64,000 bases of DNA from Candidatus Zhuqueibacterota bacterium (GTDB lineage: Bacteria; Zhuqueibacterota; Zhuqueibacteria; Zhuqueibacterales; Geothermadaptataceae), in NCBI GenBank assembly GCA_030950365.1, contig JAUZRQ010000045.1, positions 1 through 64,000 on the forward strand, given 5' to 3'. Position numbers and translations under genes: made by a program. This document shows, piece by piece, positions 9,305-18,770 of this stretch (its first letter is position 1; every line of letters starts with the position of its first letter). The notes beneath the pieces are model-generated. The model made no database searches, was not told the origin of the DNA, and worked only from the letters and a program-made list of their open reading frames with translations.

Positions 9305-10258
9305 TCACGATGCTGGAGGATTGTAAATCACCGCTAACACGACACGCCCCACCTTTTCCAGGCTCTCTGGGCTACATTTATCCGGGGTGTCGTGTACCGT
9401 ATGCCAGTATGGATAGTCAAAATCAATCAGATCGATGCAGGGAATCCCGACATTAAGCAGCGGGACATGATCATCGAACACTTCATGGCGCACAGGGTTA
9501 TAAAAGTTGGATATCCCCAACCGAGCGGCATAATTCCACACCAGATCGACCACCGCCGGTGCATAGCGCACCGAATTGGCTTCGCGGTAGATCTGCAGCT
9601 CCCGGTCGCCGATCATGTCTAGTAGTATGCCTAGATAAGGTGCGTAATGCACACTCTTCTTCTGAGCAAAGTACTGTGCACCCGCTGCATAGGTATCCGG
9701 ATAGCCTTCGGAGCCCAGGTCTTCGCCGTCAAACAACACAATATCGACGCCCACTGGCGGCGGATTTTGTTTAAGAACCCGGGCGATCTCCAGCAAAACC
9801 GCCACTCCGGATGCTCCATCATTGGCACCAGGAACGGGTTTATTATGGTTTGCCGAATCCGGGTCTTGATCGGCCCAGGGACGGGAGTCCCAATGGGCGG
9901 CCAGTAAAATGCGCGGGCCCGTAGCCGTGCCAAAACTGCTGATCAAATTGGTGAGGCGCACCGTTTCGCCGGTTTTGTGGATGGTGTAATCGAACGACTG
10001 CCGCTGCACGCCGTCAGCATAGGCTTTGAGAGAATCTTCCAAAAACTGCAAGCATTGCGCATGAGCGGGTGTGCCAGGCACCCGAGGTCCGAAATCCACC
10101 TGTTTTTCCAGCAACGCATATGCACGCTGTGCATCGAATTCCGGCACGAACAGCTTTCGATCTCCGGGTCGATCCTGGCAGGCCGTCAACCCAAAAATCG
10201 CACACCATATGGGAAGGATGCCCCGCCACTGTCCAAATACAATCCGTAACGTTTGCAA
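9305..10258 (-). CDS. M28-family glutaminyl-peptide cyclotransferase-like lipoprotein
   Basis: Zinc-dependent M28-fold enzyme of the glutaminyl cyclase type, which converts N-terminal Gln of exported proteins to pyroglutamate; an aminopeptidase is the alternative. The 317 aa start with a lipoprotein signal (lipobox LTAC, Cys27), so it should be anchored at a membrane facing the periplasm. The metal-site segments are AAHWDSRPW, GANDGASG (Asp), FDGEDLGSEG (Glu) and HTVHDTPDKC (His). These match the single-zinc Asp-Glu-His pattern of glutaminyl cyclases better than the two-zinc aminopeptidases. It begins 1 bp after sprA ends, in the same transcript. Most secreted proteins in this window have Gln at the predicted mature end, which gives it obvious substrates (inference). 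Confidence 0.82.
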   Translation of the reverse strand: MQTLRIVFGQWRGILPIWCAIFGLTACQDRPGDRKLFVPEFDAQRAYALLEKQVDFGPRVPGTPAHAQCLQFLEDSLKAYADGVQRQSFDYTIHKTGETVRLTNLISSFGTATGPRILLAAHWDSRPWADQDPDSANHNKPVPGANDGASGVAVLLEIARVLKQNPPPVGVDIVLFDGEDLGSEGYPDTYAAGAQYFAQKKSVHYAPYLGILLDMIGDRELQIYREANSVRYAPAVVDLVWNYAARLGISNFYNPVRHEVFDDHVPLLNVGIPCIDLIDFDYPYWHTVHDTPDKCSPESLEKVGRVVLAVIYNPPAS

Positions 10259-10259
10259 A

Positions 10260-13200
10260 TCAATTTCCTCGAATGGATATATTCACATCGATACCGAATT
10301 CTCGAATAAACGTTTCGCCAGCGCGGGTGCTTTTGGTTTTTCCAACGATAAATTTGGCCGCCCCGCGCACCCGGGAGCTAAATTCGTAGGTGACTCGTGG
10401 CTCAAATGTCCAGCTCGAACGCTCGTTGGACAACACCCATTCGTTGCTGTTGCCGCGTATCTGTTCGGTCTTGTTCAACGATTTTGTGAAACTCAACGAA
10501 AAATCGACACTATTTTTCAACTCCTTCTTGCTTAAAAACGGAATCCGGAAACCGGAGCGTTTGCTGTAGGTCGTGGTGAAGCGAAGTTCCAGCCGGGTGT
10601 TGCGCTGCCCGCCCACTTTCTGCAATTGATCAGTGACCGTGTTGATGTTGAACGATTCGTTGATGCTGCGTGTGCGCGTGATGTCCAGATTAGTGACCAT
10701 GCCGTTTTTCCAGTTGATGGACAGCTTGAACAACGGCGTGAAATTGAACGAAAAATCTTCCTTGGTTTTGCGCGCTTTTTCATCTTTCCAGAAGACCGAG
10801 CGCTTGCCCGAAACGTTGTGGCTAATGTTGATGCTATTGGCAAATTTCCGGAAGAGTTTGAAACGTTCGATATTCGACCAGGTGAACGTCCATTCCGGAA
10901 ATGGGATGTTGAAATCACCCACCTGGATCCAGCTATTGCTGTAACTGCCGGTTACCTGATTGCCGTAATTGGCCTGACTGGAGTGATTGAATCGCAATTT
11001 CAGGCTCAGGCTGCGGCCGAGGCGCAGACCGGTGCTGACATCGAAGCTTTCGCTTTCGTTATTGGTGAAGGTAACCGTGGTGATCTCCGGCACCGTCCCC
11101 AGACCGGGGTCTGTGGAAAAACCAAGGGTGTATTTGAAATTCGGATCGCCCGGTTTCAGGCCCACGTTGCGGTAATTGCGCCGCTTGGAATAGCTCACAT
11201 TGATATCGTCCAGCGTGCGTAACACGCTGAGCATGCCTTTGAGCACAGACACCGGGCTTCGTTTTTTCTTCTCTTCTTCTTTTTCCTTTTCTTTTTTCTT
11301 TTCGCCTTCCTCCTTGCCGCGTGCACCCGGCGGTCGGCGGCGTGCGCCCGGCGGCGTGCGCCGACGACGGCCATAGGTGCCGGCACGGGACGATTTGCGA
11401 AACAATTGCGACAACCGCAAGGTGAGCTGTGCGCTCACGTTGGCCGACACATTGGCGCTCTTGCCGGTGGTTTTCTGCTGAATATTGTTGACATACCGGT
11501 ATGTCGAATTGTATGAAAAGCGCTGATTGAGCCACGAAAAAATGTTCGGCGAATAGTCCACGCGGAAATTTTGCGATTTGCTCAAATCCTCGAATTCCCC
11601 GGAGAACAGGCCCTGCCATCCGCGTTTGCGAAAATCGCCCTGCATGGTGCGCGCAAACGTGGTGGAGAGATTGTCAAAAATCTTGATGGTGGTGTTGTAA
11701 CTCCGCGTGATATCGTATGTATTCACATCGCTTTTGACACCGGAACGGGTTTCGGAGCTGGACCGTGAATTATTGCCGCTGATTTTGGCGCTGAAGCTGC
11801 GCGGCAGATAGTATAATTTGGTCTCGGCCAGTTTGCTCAACAGGGGCAATTTTTGGGCCCAATTAAACGGCCGAATAAACGTATTCTGGCCGAATTGGAG
11901 ACTATAATCCAGCGCGCCTTTCCACACCATGCGTTTCTGAAAACGAATCGTCGCACTGGACATGTTCGTGCGTGTGTGGCTGAAATTTCCAGACAGCTTG
12001 TCGATGGTGTAGCGCAACAGGAAATTTTTGGAGCGTTTGCTCTTTCGAAACGACAGGCTCAAGCCCTGCTGACGATTGAATGATTGGATTTCCGCCAGTT
12101 TGTCCTTCGGCACCTCGCCCGGCACCACCTCAATGTCCTTACCCGGAAAGTATTTCGGTGTGGCCCGACTCTCGTTATAGGTAATATTCAACGGCAGCGA
12201 AATACCCCAGCTCTGGGGTAAAAATTTATCCAGCTTTACATTGCCGTTCAGGCGTGTTGACAGACGATTATCCCCGGAACCGAAACGGGTTGCCACGTTG
12301 TGGAAATCAGCATCCTGCCGATTGATCTCAGCATTCACTGTCATAAAATCCGATAATTTTAGATCCATGCGTGCACGCATGGCAATGCCGCGATTTTTTT
12401 GAACCTCGGACAGACGCAATTCATTGAGCCAGATTTGACCATAAAACGGGGCATTCAGGTTGGACAGATTTCTAACGCCCACGATTAACGTGCGCACGTT
12501 GGTAATGGATGGATTGCCTTTAATACGATAGAGCTTGCCATTGATTTCTTTTTCAAACACGCCAAGGTCTGCATTAAACAAGGACGAATCCAGTTTCATG
12601 CTGGTGAGTTTGATAAATTCAATATCGATGTGATTGCGCTCATCCCAGGCGCCCAGCATAGGACTGGGCCCTGCATAAACTCGCTCCCTTACTTCATAAT
12701 AATTATTAATATCGGAGCCAAACCGGAAAAAGATTTCAATGGTGCTGCTATCGGGTGTGATATGCAAACCGCCTTCATCTTTAGCATAAATAAACATGCG
12801 TAACTTATTATAATAAATGTAATTCTGCGGCTGAAAAAAGGTTTTCTGTGCGATGCCATTTTGGCCCGGTTTCAAGCCATTAACATCCAGCACCAGGGCT
12901 TGCTCTTTTTCCCGAATACGGTACAACCGGTCAAACTTGCCTTCAACGCCGGGGGGCGGCTGATATTTTGGATTGTCATGGGTATTTACTACGGTCACGG
13001 CCACCGTGGTATCGTTTTCGGCATTGTAGCTATTCGGATCTTCCGTATCCGAGACGCCCAGCTCCTTCCACTCGTTCCCCACCAGATTGATCTCGGCGAT
13101 GCGGATCACCGTTTCCTCGCTCACGCCGTTGATCCAGATGCGGGCGTATTGGATGAGCGACAAATCCGGATTCCCCACTCGCTTGCGGTTGCGGTCTTCG

Positions 13201-16200
13201 AACCCCGGCGGAATGCGCAGAGGAATCCGGTACAGGGTCCAACCCCCGCCCTGTTTGTCATCGCTGGCGATGAACACGGTATCCGGGCTGAGCTTGTCGA
13301 GGTTGATGGTGTATGAAAAATAGTTATTGGCACGATCCACCGAACCATTGCCGTTGAGGTCTTCGGTGTTCGGAATGCGTGTGCCATCGTTCTTGTTGTT
13401 TTCAGTTCCGTTGATGAAGTCATAAAAATTGCTGCCTTCCGAATACGACCAGTCGTCCCAACTGATCGGCTCCCACGGCTCGCGCACACCGTTGCCGTTG
13501 ATGTCCCACCAGTCTTCGGGGTCTTTGCCCGGCATGCCATCGAGCCCGACGTCTTCATCATCTTCGAGGGTGTTGTTGCGGATGCCCCCGCGCAGCTTGT
13601 CTTCGGTATCCAGCCGCCGGTTCGGAATCACATCCTCGGAAATCTGACCGAGATCAATATGAAGAATGCCTTTATCGCCGCGCACCATGATTTCCAGGAA
13701 TTTGCTTTCGGTCTGATCGTAGAATCCAGGCGACAGTGCGCGCATGATACCGCCCCAGGATTCCTGCACCGGAAAGCTGCCGCTATCATGCGGAAAAAAG
13801 ACCAGCGTCAAAATATCGGTTGTCTGGCCGGTCTGCACGTTCACCTCACGCTTGGGCCAGATGTCTTTGATGGGCCAGCCGCCGAACGGATTGTACCAGA
13901 TGAGCCGGCCGCGCTTTTCCGAGCTGCGCATATACGCCTCAATGGTGTTGCCCTCGATGTATTCCATGGGCGCGGAAGAAAGGGTCCATCCACGGCGCTG
14001 CACGCCGAGCGGAGTCACGCGCTTGGCGCTCTCGAAATCATCGATGTAGGCCACGCCTTCATCGTCTTTGGTGGCCGTGTTGTTCAGCGTGTTCGGATTG
14101 GGGATCACCTGCGCGATTTCGCCCTCGAACTTCAGACTCGATGGCTGCTGCGCCGAAATCAGCGGCAGCGCATCCAGGGCTTTGGTGAGAAAATTCGGTT
14201 TGAAGTTCAGAGACGTATTCAAATCCCAGACCACGTTGCGCATGGGCCCCTGTCCGACCCGCACTTTGGTGTCGAGGGTGCGCTCATTGAGGTACAAAAT
14301 GGTGCCGCCCAGGAAGTTATTCTCGCCAAAGCGGTATTCGGCGCGCGTGCCGAGGATGGTTTTCTTTTCGAGCTGGAAAAGCTGATTGCGCTCATAAGTG
14401 ATGTCGATCTGCGCGTTGGGGTCGGTGGCGCGCTCGTCCAGGATCGTCAGCGTGCCGGAAAGATAATCGATGGTGTAATCGCGACCGCGCTGCAATCGCT
14501 GGCCGTTCAGGATGACTTCTTCAGAATTTTCAATCACATTGAAGCCCAGCGAGTAATTGGCGCTGCGGTTTTTCGAGCGCACTTCGATATAAAACCGGCT
14601 GTTCTGGGTAATGAAACTCTGACTGGTGGTATCGTAAATCGCGGGTTCGCGTTTTGCCGGATCGAGCTTGGTAATCTCATATTCATTTGGTTCGATAATG
14701 CCGTTTTTATTGAAATCGATGAACACCGTGTCCGGATCGAACGGCCGGAGGTTGGGGAAAATCAGCTCGCCGCGCGCCCGGTTGATCAGATTGTCGTCGA
14801 TGTCGATGTTGTAGTCCGGATTGAGGTTGCCATCCTTGTCGCGCACATCCAGACCGAAAATGTGCAAATACGAATCCTCCCCCTGGCTCTCCTCGTCGGA
14901 CCCCGATGGCGGCTGATAAAATATCTTGACCTTGAAACTTTCTTCATCCACTTCAATATTGCGGGCGCCGAGGGAGTACACATTTTTCCATTCCAGATTC
15001 CAGGTTTTAAAACTGGGCGTTGGACTCTGCGCCTTTATCAGTTTCAAAATAATGGTGCTGTCGGCCTGGGCATCGAAGTCGATATCGCCGAATTTGTTAC
15101 CGGAGCTGTCCTCAAAGGCCACAGCCAGTACATCCTCCGGCCCCAGCGGCTGGTTCATGATGATGTAGCCCAGACTGTTCTCGACTACATAATCCTGCTC
15201 CGGCTCCAGGCGGACGAAATGGCCGAGATACACTTCTTTATCGCTGATGTTTAGCGTGTCTTGTGGGCTGTTCGGATCGAGGATAGCCCACCCGCGGATG
15301 GAATTGGGATCGTACTCGAGGCCGGCCTTTGATTTGTACACCTCGATGCGCTTGATGGCACGCGCCGGATCGTACATGTGCACCCATTTTTCGCTGTAGT
15401 TGCGATACTGACGGCGAAAAAACTCATCGAGGAAGAAATAGGTGAACCGCTTGTAGCGATAGTCCTCGATGCGCTGCTTGCCTTCGGTGGCGCCGCCGCC
15501 GATCTTCAACCGCTGGCTTTCGCCTTTTTCCTGACTGGCGATGGTGGTCACATGCAGATCGCCGAGCTGCATTTTCATTTTCACGCCGAACAGGCCGGTG
15601 TTTTTGCCGCTGAAGGTCACAAAACGCGTTGCGGGCAGAGACAGCGAAATGTTTCCAGCTTCGATACTCTGGATCACCTCATCCTCAAAACCCCGGTAAT
15701 TCAATTTAATGTTGTTATCAAAGTCGAAAGCTCGCTCGGAATCCTGATCCACATTGACCGTGACCTTTTCACCAATGCGACCGGTCACGGTAAAGCGCTG
15801 CGTCTGGTTCATTTTGAAATTGGTATTCGAGCCCTGAGCGATGGAAGTTCGTACCTCGCTGCGCTTTTCGTGACGGAATCCTCCCTCGATACGGATATCG
15901 CCCTGCACATTCAATCCGACACTGCTGCCGCCGAAAATTTTCTGGAACGTCTGGCTTTTGATCGGTACCGGGATATCGATATTCACACCGCCCGGACCGC
16001 GCCGGTTCTGGCTAAGCGAAGCAAAAAGATGCTTGACCATGCTTTCGCGCCAAACGCGTTCCCGTGTATGCTCGGCCTGAACCAATTTATAGCGAGAAAA
16101 TGGTACAAAGCGTGGCAGGCGCAGATGATGGCCCAAAAGCGTTTCGTTAGCCACAATAAACCGAGAGGTGGAATCCAGCTTAACGGTATGGCGATAGGAT

Positions 16201-16448
16201 CGCGGACGGACAAAGGCGTAATGCGGCGGCAGCCCTTCCATAGACAGACCGGGCCATTGCTGATCCTGGTAGAGATTGGCAAGGGGGGCTGCCGGTTCAG
16301 GTAGCCGCAACCCGATGCCCGAGTCCGAAGTCAGTTCATGATTTCCCTGTGAAAGTGCCGATTGAGTCAGGCTAAGAAGAAGAGTGACAGTAAAAAGCCA
16401 ACGGGAAATCGAACGGTCGGTGAATTTTGGATAAAATCTGGAGACCAT
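10260..16448 (-). CDS. sprA: SprA-like giant outer-membrane protein
   Basis: A 2062-aa protein of the SprA family. In Bacteroidota SprA is the type IX secretion translocon, a 36-stranded outer-membrane barrel also needed for gliding. The signal peptide likely ends ALS / QGNHE. The long N-terminal half has repeated SprA-type modules and Asp/Asn-rich calcium-like loops (DINGNGVREPWEP, NTEDLNGNGSVDR). The C-terminal half consists of alternating beta-strands with many Ser/Asn/Arg turns, and the last residues form an amphipathic strand. A Lys/Glu/Arg-rich low-complexity insert lies near residues 1700-1730. It is slightly shorter than F. johnsoniae SprA (about 2400). A promoter and about 190 nt of structured leader precede it. 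Family assignment is strong; a role in type IX secretion outside Bacteroidota is not established by this window. Confidence 0.9.
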   Translation of the reverse strand: MVSRFYPKFTDRSISRWLFTVTLLLSLTQSALSQGNHELTSDSGIGLRLPEPAAPLANLYQDQQWPGLSMEGLPPHYAFVRPRSYRHTVKLDSTSRFIVANETLLGHHLRLPRFVPFSRYKLVQAEHTRERVWRESMVKHLFASLSQNRRGPGGVNIDIPVPIKSQTFQKIFGGSSVGLNVQGDIRIEGGFRHEKRSEVRTSIAQGSNTNFKMNQTQRFTVTGRIGEKVTVNVDQDSERAFDFDNNIKLNYRGFEDEVIQSIEAGNISLSLPATRFVTFSGKNTGLFGVKMKMQLGDLHVTTIASQEKGESQRLKIGGGATEGKQRIEDYRYKRFTYFFLDEFFRRQYRNYSEKWVHMYDPARAIKRIEVYKSKAGLEYDPNSIRGWAILDPNSPQDTLNISDKEVYLGHFVRLEPEQDYVVENSLGYIIMNQPLGPEDVLAVAFEDSSGNKFGDIDFDAQADSTIILKLIKAQSPTPSFKTWNLEWKNVYSLGARNIEVDEESFKVKIFYQPPSGSDEESQGEDSYLHIFGLDVRDKDGNLNPDYNIDIDDNLINRARGELIFPNLRPFDPDTVFIDFNKNGIIEPNEYEITKLDPAKREPAIYDTTSQSFITQNSRFYIEVRSKNRSANYSLGFNVIENSEEVILNGQRLQRGRDYTIDYLSGTLTILDERATDPNAQIDITYERNQLFQLEKKTILGTRAEYRFGENNFLGGTILYLNERTLDTKVRVGQGPMRNVVWDLNTSLNFKPNFLTKALDALPLISAQQPSSLKFEGEIAQVIPNPNTLNNTATKDDEGVAYIDDFESAKRVTPLGVQRRGWTLSSAPMEYIEGNTIEAYMRSSEKRGRLIWYNPFGGWPIKDIWPKREVNVQTGQTTDILTLVFFPHDSGSFPVQESWGGIMRALSPGFYDQTESKFLEIMVRGDKGILHIDLGQISEDVIPNRRLDTEDKLRGGIRNNTLEDDEDVGLDGMPGKDPEDWWDINGNGVREPWEPISWDDWSYSEGSNFYDFINGTENNKNDGTRIPNTEDLNGNGSVDRANNYFSYTINLDKLSPDTVFIASDDKQGGGWTLYRIPLRIPPGFEDRNRKRVGNPDLSLIQYARIWINGVSEETVIRIAEINLVGNEWKELGVSDTEDPNSYNAENDTTVAVTVVNTHDNPKYQPPPGVEGKFDRLYRIREKEQALVLDVNGLKPGQNGIAQKTFFQPQNYIYYNKLRMFIYAKDEGGLHITPDSSTIEIFFRFGSDINNYYEVRERVYAGPSPMLGAWDERNHIDIEFIKLTSMKLDSSLFNADLGVFEKEINGKLYRIKGNPSITNVRTLIVGVRNLSNLNAPFYGQIWLNELRLSEVQKNRGIAMRARMDLKLSDFMTVNAEINRQDADFHNVATRFGSGDNRLSTRLNGNVKLDKFLPQSWGISLPLNITYNESRATPKYFPGKDIEVVPGEVPKDKLAEIQSFNRQQGLSLSFRKSKRSKNFLLRYTIDKLSGNFSHTRTNMSSATIRFQKRMVWKGALDYSLQFGQNTFIRPFNWAQKLPLLSKLAETKLYYLPRSFSAKISGNNSRSSSETRSGVKSDVNTYDITRSYNTTIKIFDNLSTTFARTMQGDFRKRGWQGLFSGEFEDLSKSQNFRVDYSPNIFSWLNQRFSYNSTYRYVNNIQQKTTGKSANVSANVSAQLTLRLSQLFRKSSRAGTYGRRRRTPPGARRRPPGARGKEEGEKKKEKEKEEEKKKRSPVSVLKGMLSVLRTLDDINVSYSKRRNYRNVGLKPGDPNFKYTLGFSTDPGLGTVPEITTVTFTNNESESFDVSTGLRLGRSLSLKLRFNHSSQANYGNQVTGSYSNSWIQVGDFNIPFPEWTFTWSNIERFKLFRKFANSINISHNVSGKRSVFWKDEKARKTKEDFSFNFTPLFKLSINWKNGMVTNLDITRTRSINESFNINTVTDQLQKVGGQRNTRLELRFTTTYSKRSGFRIPFLSKKELKNSVDFSLSFTKSLNKTEQIRGNSNEWVLSNERSSWTFEPRVTYEFSSRVRGAAKFIVGKTKSTRAGETFIREFGIDVNISIRGN
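11262..11303. repeat. 42-nt pure pyrimidine tract inside sprA
   Basis: The plus strand is uninterrupted C/T for 42 bases; the coding (minus) strand is therefore homopurine and encodes the Lys/Glu run in SprA. It is flanked at 11320-11370 by a GC-rich near-repeat (GCGCCCGGCGG units) encoding two Pro-Gly-Ala-Arg motifs. Such tracts are prone to slippage and can form triplex DNA. No frameshift is present here. Confidence 0.85.
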
Positions 16449-16483
16449 TAACTACCGCTTTTGTCTTACATCCCAACAATCGA

Positions 16484-16550
16484 GTGCAAAATCCCCTTTC
16501 CGTCATCGTCCTAGACGGACAGGGAAACTCCGCCCCGAAGGATTTTGCGC
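16484..16550 (-). promoter_or_regulatory. nested hairpin in the sprA 5' leader
   Basis: Two stacked helices are separated by an asymmetric 16-nt internal loop. The outer stem GTGCAAAATCC / GGATTTTGCGC (16484-16494 with 16540-16550) has 11 pairs including one G-U. The inner stem CCTTTCCGTC / GACGGACAGG (16495-16504 with 16514-16523) has 9 of 10 pairs. It lies 35-100 nt upstream of the sprA ATG, inside the predicted leader. It does not match any riboswitch consensus I know. Confidence 0.6.
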
Positions 16551-16611
16551 AAGGCTAATCTCGGTTCCGTAACAAACGTCTCGATATGGTTCTCCAGATT
16601 TTTTTGCGGTT

Positions 16612-16630
16612 TGCTACTTGTTTTGTAGCA
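16612..16630 (-). promoter_or_regulatory. small hairpin near the 5' end of the sprA leader
   Basis: Inverted repeat TGCTAC / GTAGCA with a 7-nt loop. It would be within about 30 nt of the predicted transcript start, a position typical of mRNA-stabilising 5' hairpins. Confidence 0.45.
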
Positions 16631-16646
16631 GTTTAGAAGGACTCTA

Positions 16647-16675
16647 ATATTAGCAATTAATCCTTAAAAAGGCAA
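16647..16675 (-). promoter_or_regulatory. predicted sigma-70-type promoter of sprA
   Basis: On the minus strand TTGCCT (16675-16670), 17-bp spacer, TAATAT (16652-16647). Transcription would start near 16640, giving a leader of about 190 nt. It is the best match in the region between sprA and lptF. Confidence 0.5.
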
Positions 16676-17243
16676 GAGAAAATTTGCCATCATGGTCAAT
16701 GGAATCGGGTCATGTTTTGCCTAAGTCAGCAGGATGAAATTGCACTCCACCAGTCCTTGTAATCATACACCGCATACGCCGCAGGCTATTTCTGCTATTT
16801 TTATAATCGTCGCAAAATCCCGTGCGCTTGATTGACTCTCAGTGGGACGTCAACAGGTCCCTCTTCAGATTCAAAAGAGGAGCAAGGACTGTTGCAGGAT
16901 TTTTAACAAAAGCCCCCTCTTAAAAGCCTACTGAAATTGCATTGCTTTTGCTTAATAATGACCTCCTCGGGATTGACACTCCGGCAAGAAAAGGGCTTTT
17001 CGTCTTTTAATCTATGAATTGAATGGTTTCTGTATTTGTGATCCCAAATGCCGAAACATATTCTTTTATTGTAAGCGAATCCCCAAATTCGTATATTTAT
17101 AATTGGAACGTTTTGCTCCAATGTTAAAGGATGGCAGCTTCCCAATTGCACCGGGAGTACTGGCTGCACTGAGTCTGTAAATACTTGCTTCTTCAATATT
17201 TACCTTGTGACTTGGTATCATTTTCGCAACTTCTTCAAAATAT
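16676..17243. other. AT-rich divergent intergenic region without a recognised gene
   Basis: It separates sprA (-) from lptF (+). It should hold the lptF promoter, but no site stands out. One short hairpin (CCTCTT / AAGAGG, 16859-16880) is visible. A 97-codon minus-strand frame (16903-17196) has composition unlike its neighbours and no family resemblance, so I do not call it. Confidence 0.5.
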
Positions 17244-18770
17244 ATGTCCATATTAACCCGATACGTTCTTCGTCAGCATGTGGGCCCGTTTTTTTTCGGC
17301 TTCTCGATCATCGCGCTAATATTTATTTTAAATCTGCTGTTCCGCGAGCTGAACCGCATTTTGAGCAAGGGCCTGCCGCTGCAGGTGGTGGGTGAATTTT
17401 TCCTGCTCAACATGGGCTGGATCGTGGCGCTGGCGGTGCCCATGGCTATGCTCACCGCCAGCCTCATGGCTTTCGGCCGCCTGAGCGCGGATAACGAAAT
17501 CACCGCCATCAAAGCCTGCGGCATCAGCATGTACCGGCTGATTCTGCCGGTATCGGCCGCCGCCGCCGTGCTGACCATATTCCTGATCTGGTACAACAAC
17601 GCCGTCCTGCCCGAGAGCAACCACCGGCTCGCGCTGCTCATCCGCGATATTTCGCGCAAAAAGCCGACCATCAACATCGAACCCGGCGTGTGGTACGACG
17701 ACCTTTCCAACTACGGCCTGCTGGTGAGCGAGATCGAGGACAGCGGCCGCGTTTCGATGGTGAGAAATGTTCTGATCAACGACTACAGCCGGTACGACGT
17801 CACCACCACGATTACGGCGAGGCGGGGCTACATCCAGGTGAATGAAAAAGAGGGGCTGCTGGAATTCCTGCTGTTCGACGGCGAGATGCAGGAGATCAAC
17901 ATCAAAAAGCCGGAGGAATTTCGGCGGTTGAGATTTCCCCGTCACATCGTGCGTATCGACATCACGGATCGCTTTCTCAAGCGCAGCGAATCTTCGGCGC
18001 GCGGCGACCGTGAAAAAAGCGCAGCCATGATGCGCAAAGAGGTGGCCGAGGCGCGAACCGAGCTGGCCCAAAAACGCGCCATCATCGATGCGCTAATGGG
18101 ATGGTATTTCAATCATTACCTGGGCAGCTCGTTCGGCTTACCCATGCCGGATTCCGCCGATTCCAGCAGCGTGCTGCGAAAATTCCTGAATCTGGCGCCG
18201 GGATCGCCCGGCATTGCTACACGCGGCAGGGTGGCCACCACCAACCATTCCGCCGATTTGAAAGAGCGCGACCGCGCCGCACAGCGCATGCTGCAGCTCC
18301 GTGCCCTGCAGCGTCACCGCACTCTGAAAGCTCAAGTGCGTGCGCAAATCGGTATGATTCGCTCCTACAAGCGCCGCATCAATAGCCTGTCGGTGGAAAT
18401 TCACAAAAAATACTCCATCCCGGTGGCATGCCTGGTGTTTGTGCTCATCGGCGCGCCGCTGGGCGTCATGGCGCGCTCCGGCGGCCTGGGCGTGGGCGGC
18501 GGTATCAGCCTTGGCTTTTTTCTCATCTACTGGGCATCGCTCATCGGCGGTGAGGACCTCGCCGACCGCGGCATCATTTCGCCGTTCCTGGCCATGTGGT
18601 CGGCCAACATCATCGTCGGCATCTTCGGCGTCTATTTGCTGATCCAATCGGTGCGCGAAACCCGTTTTATTCAGTTTCACCGAATCGGCCCGTACTTGCA
18701 GGAAAACTGGCAGAAATTGTTGCTCTTCGGCTTTTTCATTAAACGCAAATTAGCCACCACAGACGAATGA
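17244..18770 (+). CDS. lptF: LPS export permease LptF (YjgP/YjgQ family), with long insert
   Basis: One of the two inner-membrane permeases of the LptB2FG transporter that extracts LPS and drives it along the Lpt bridge. Three N-terminal membrane helices are followed by a periplasmic beta-jellyroll and further helices (from about residue 392), as in the family. At 508 aa it is about 140 residues longer than E. coli LptF. The extra is a charged, helical Arg/Lys/Glu-rich stretch at about residues 240-390, between the jellyroll and the fourth helix. The last 4 bp overlap lptG (ATGA), indicating translational coupling. The assignment as F rather than G rests on gene order. Confidence 0.9.
   Translation: MSILTRYVLRQHVGPFFFGFSIIALIFILNLLFRELNRILSKGLPLQVVGEFFLLNMGWIVALAVPMAMLTASLMAFGRLSADNEITAIKACGISMYRLILPVSAAAAVLTIFLIWYNNAVLPESNHRLALLIRDISRKKPTINIEPGVWYDDLSNYGLLVSEIEDSGRVSMVRNVLINDYSRYDVTTTITARRGYIQVNEKEGLLEFLLFDGEMQEINIKKPEEFRRLRFPRHIVRIDITDRFLKRSESSARGDREKSAAMMRKEVAEARTELAQKRAIIDALMGWYFNHYLGSSFGLPMPDSADSSSVLRKFLNLAPGSPGIATRGRVATTNHSADLKERDRAAQRMLQLRALQRHRTLKAQVRAQIGMIRSYKRRINSLSVEIHKKYSIPVACLVFVLIGAPLGVMARSGGLGVGGGISLGFFLIYWASLIGGEDLADRGIISPFLAMWSANIIVGIFGVYLLIQSVRETRFIQFHRIGPYLQENWQKLLLFGFFIKRKLATTDE

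Noticed and set aside
13659-15254. A 531-codon open frame on the plus strand opposite sprA.
   Set aside because: It is fully antisense to a clear SprA coding region, has an Ile/His/Arg/Val-heavy composition typical of reverse-complement shadows, and no recognisable domain.
16903-17196. A 97-codon minus-strand frame in the sprA-lptF gap.
   Set aside because: Poor start context, composition unlike neighbours (many Cys, Ile, Pro, Arg) and no similarity to a known small protein.
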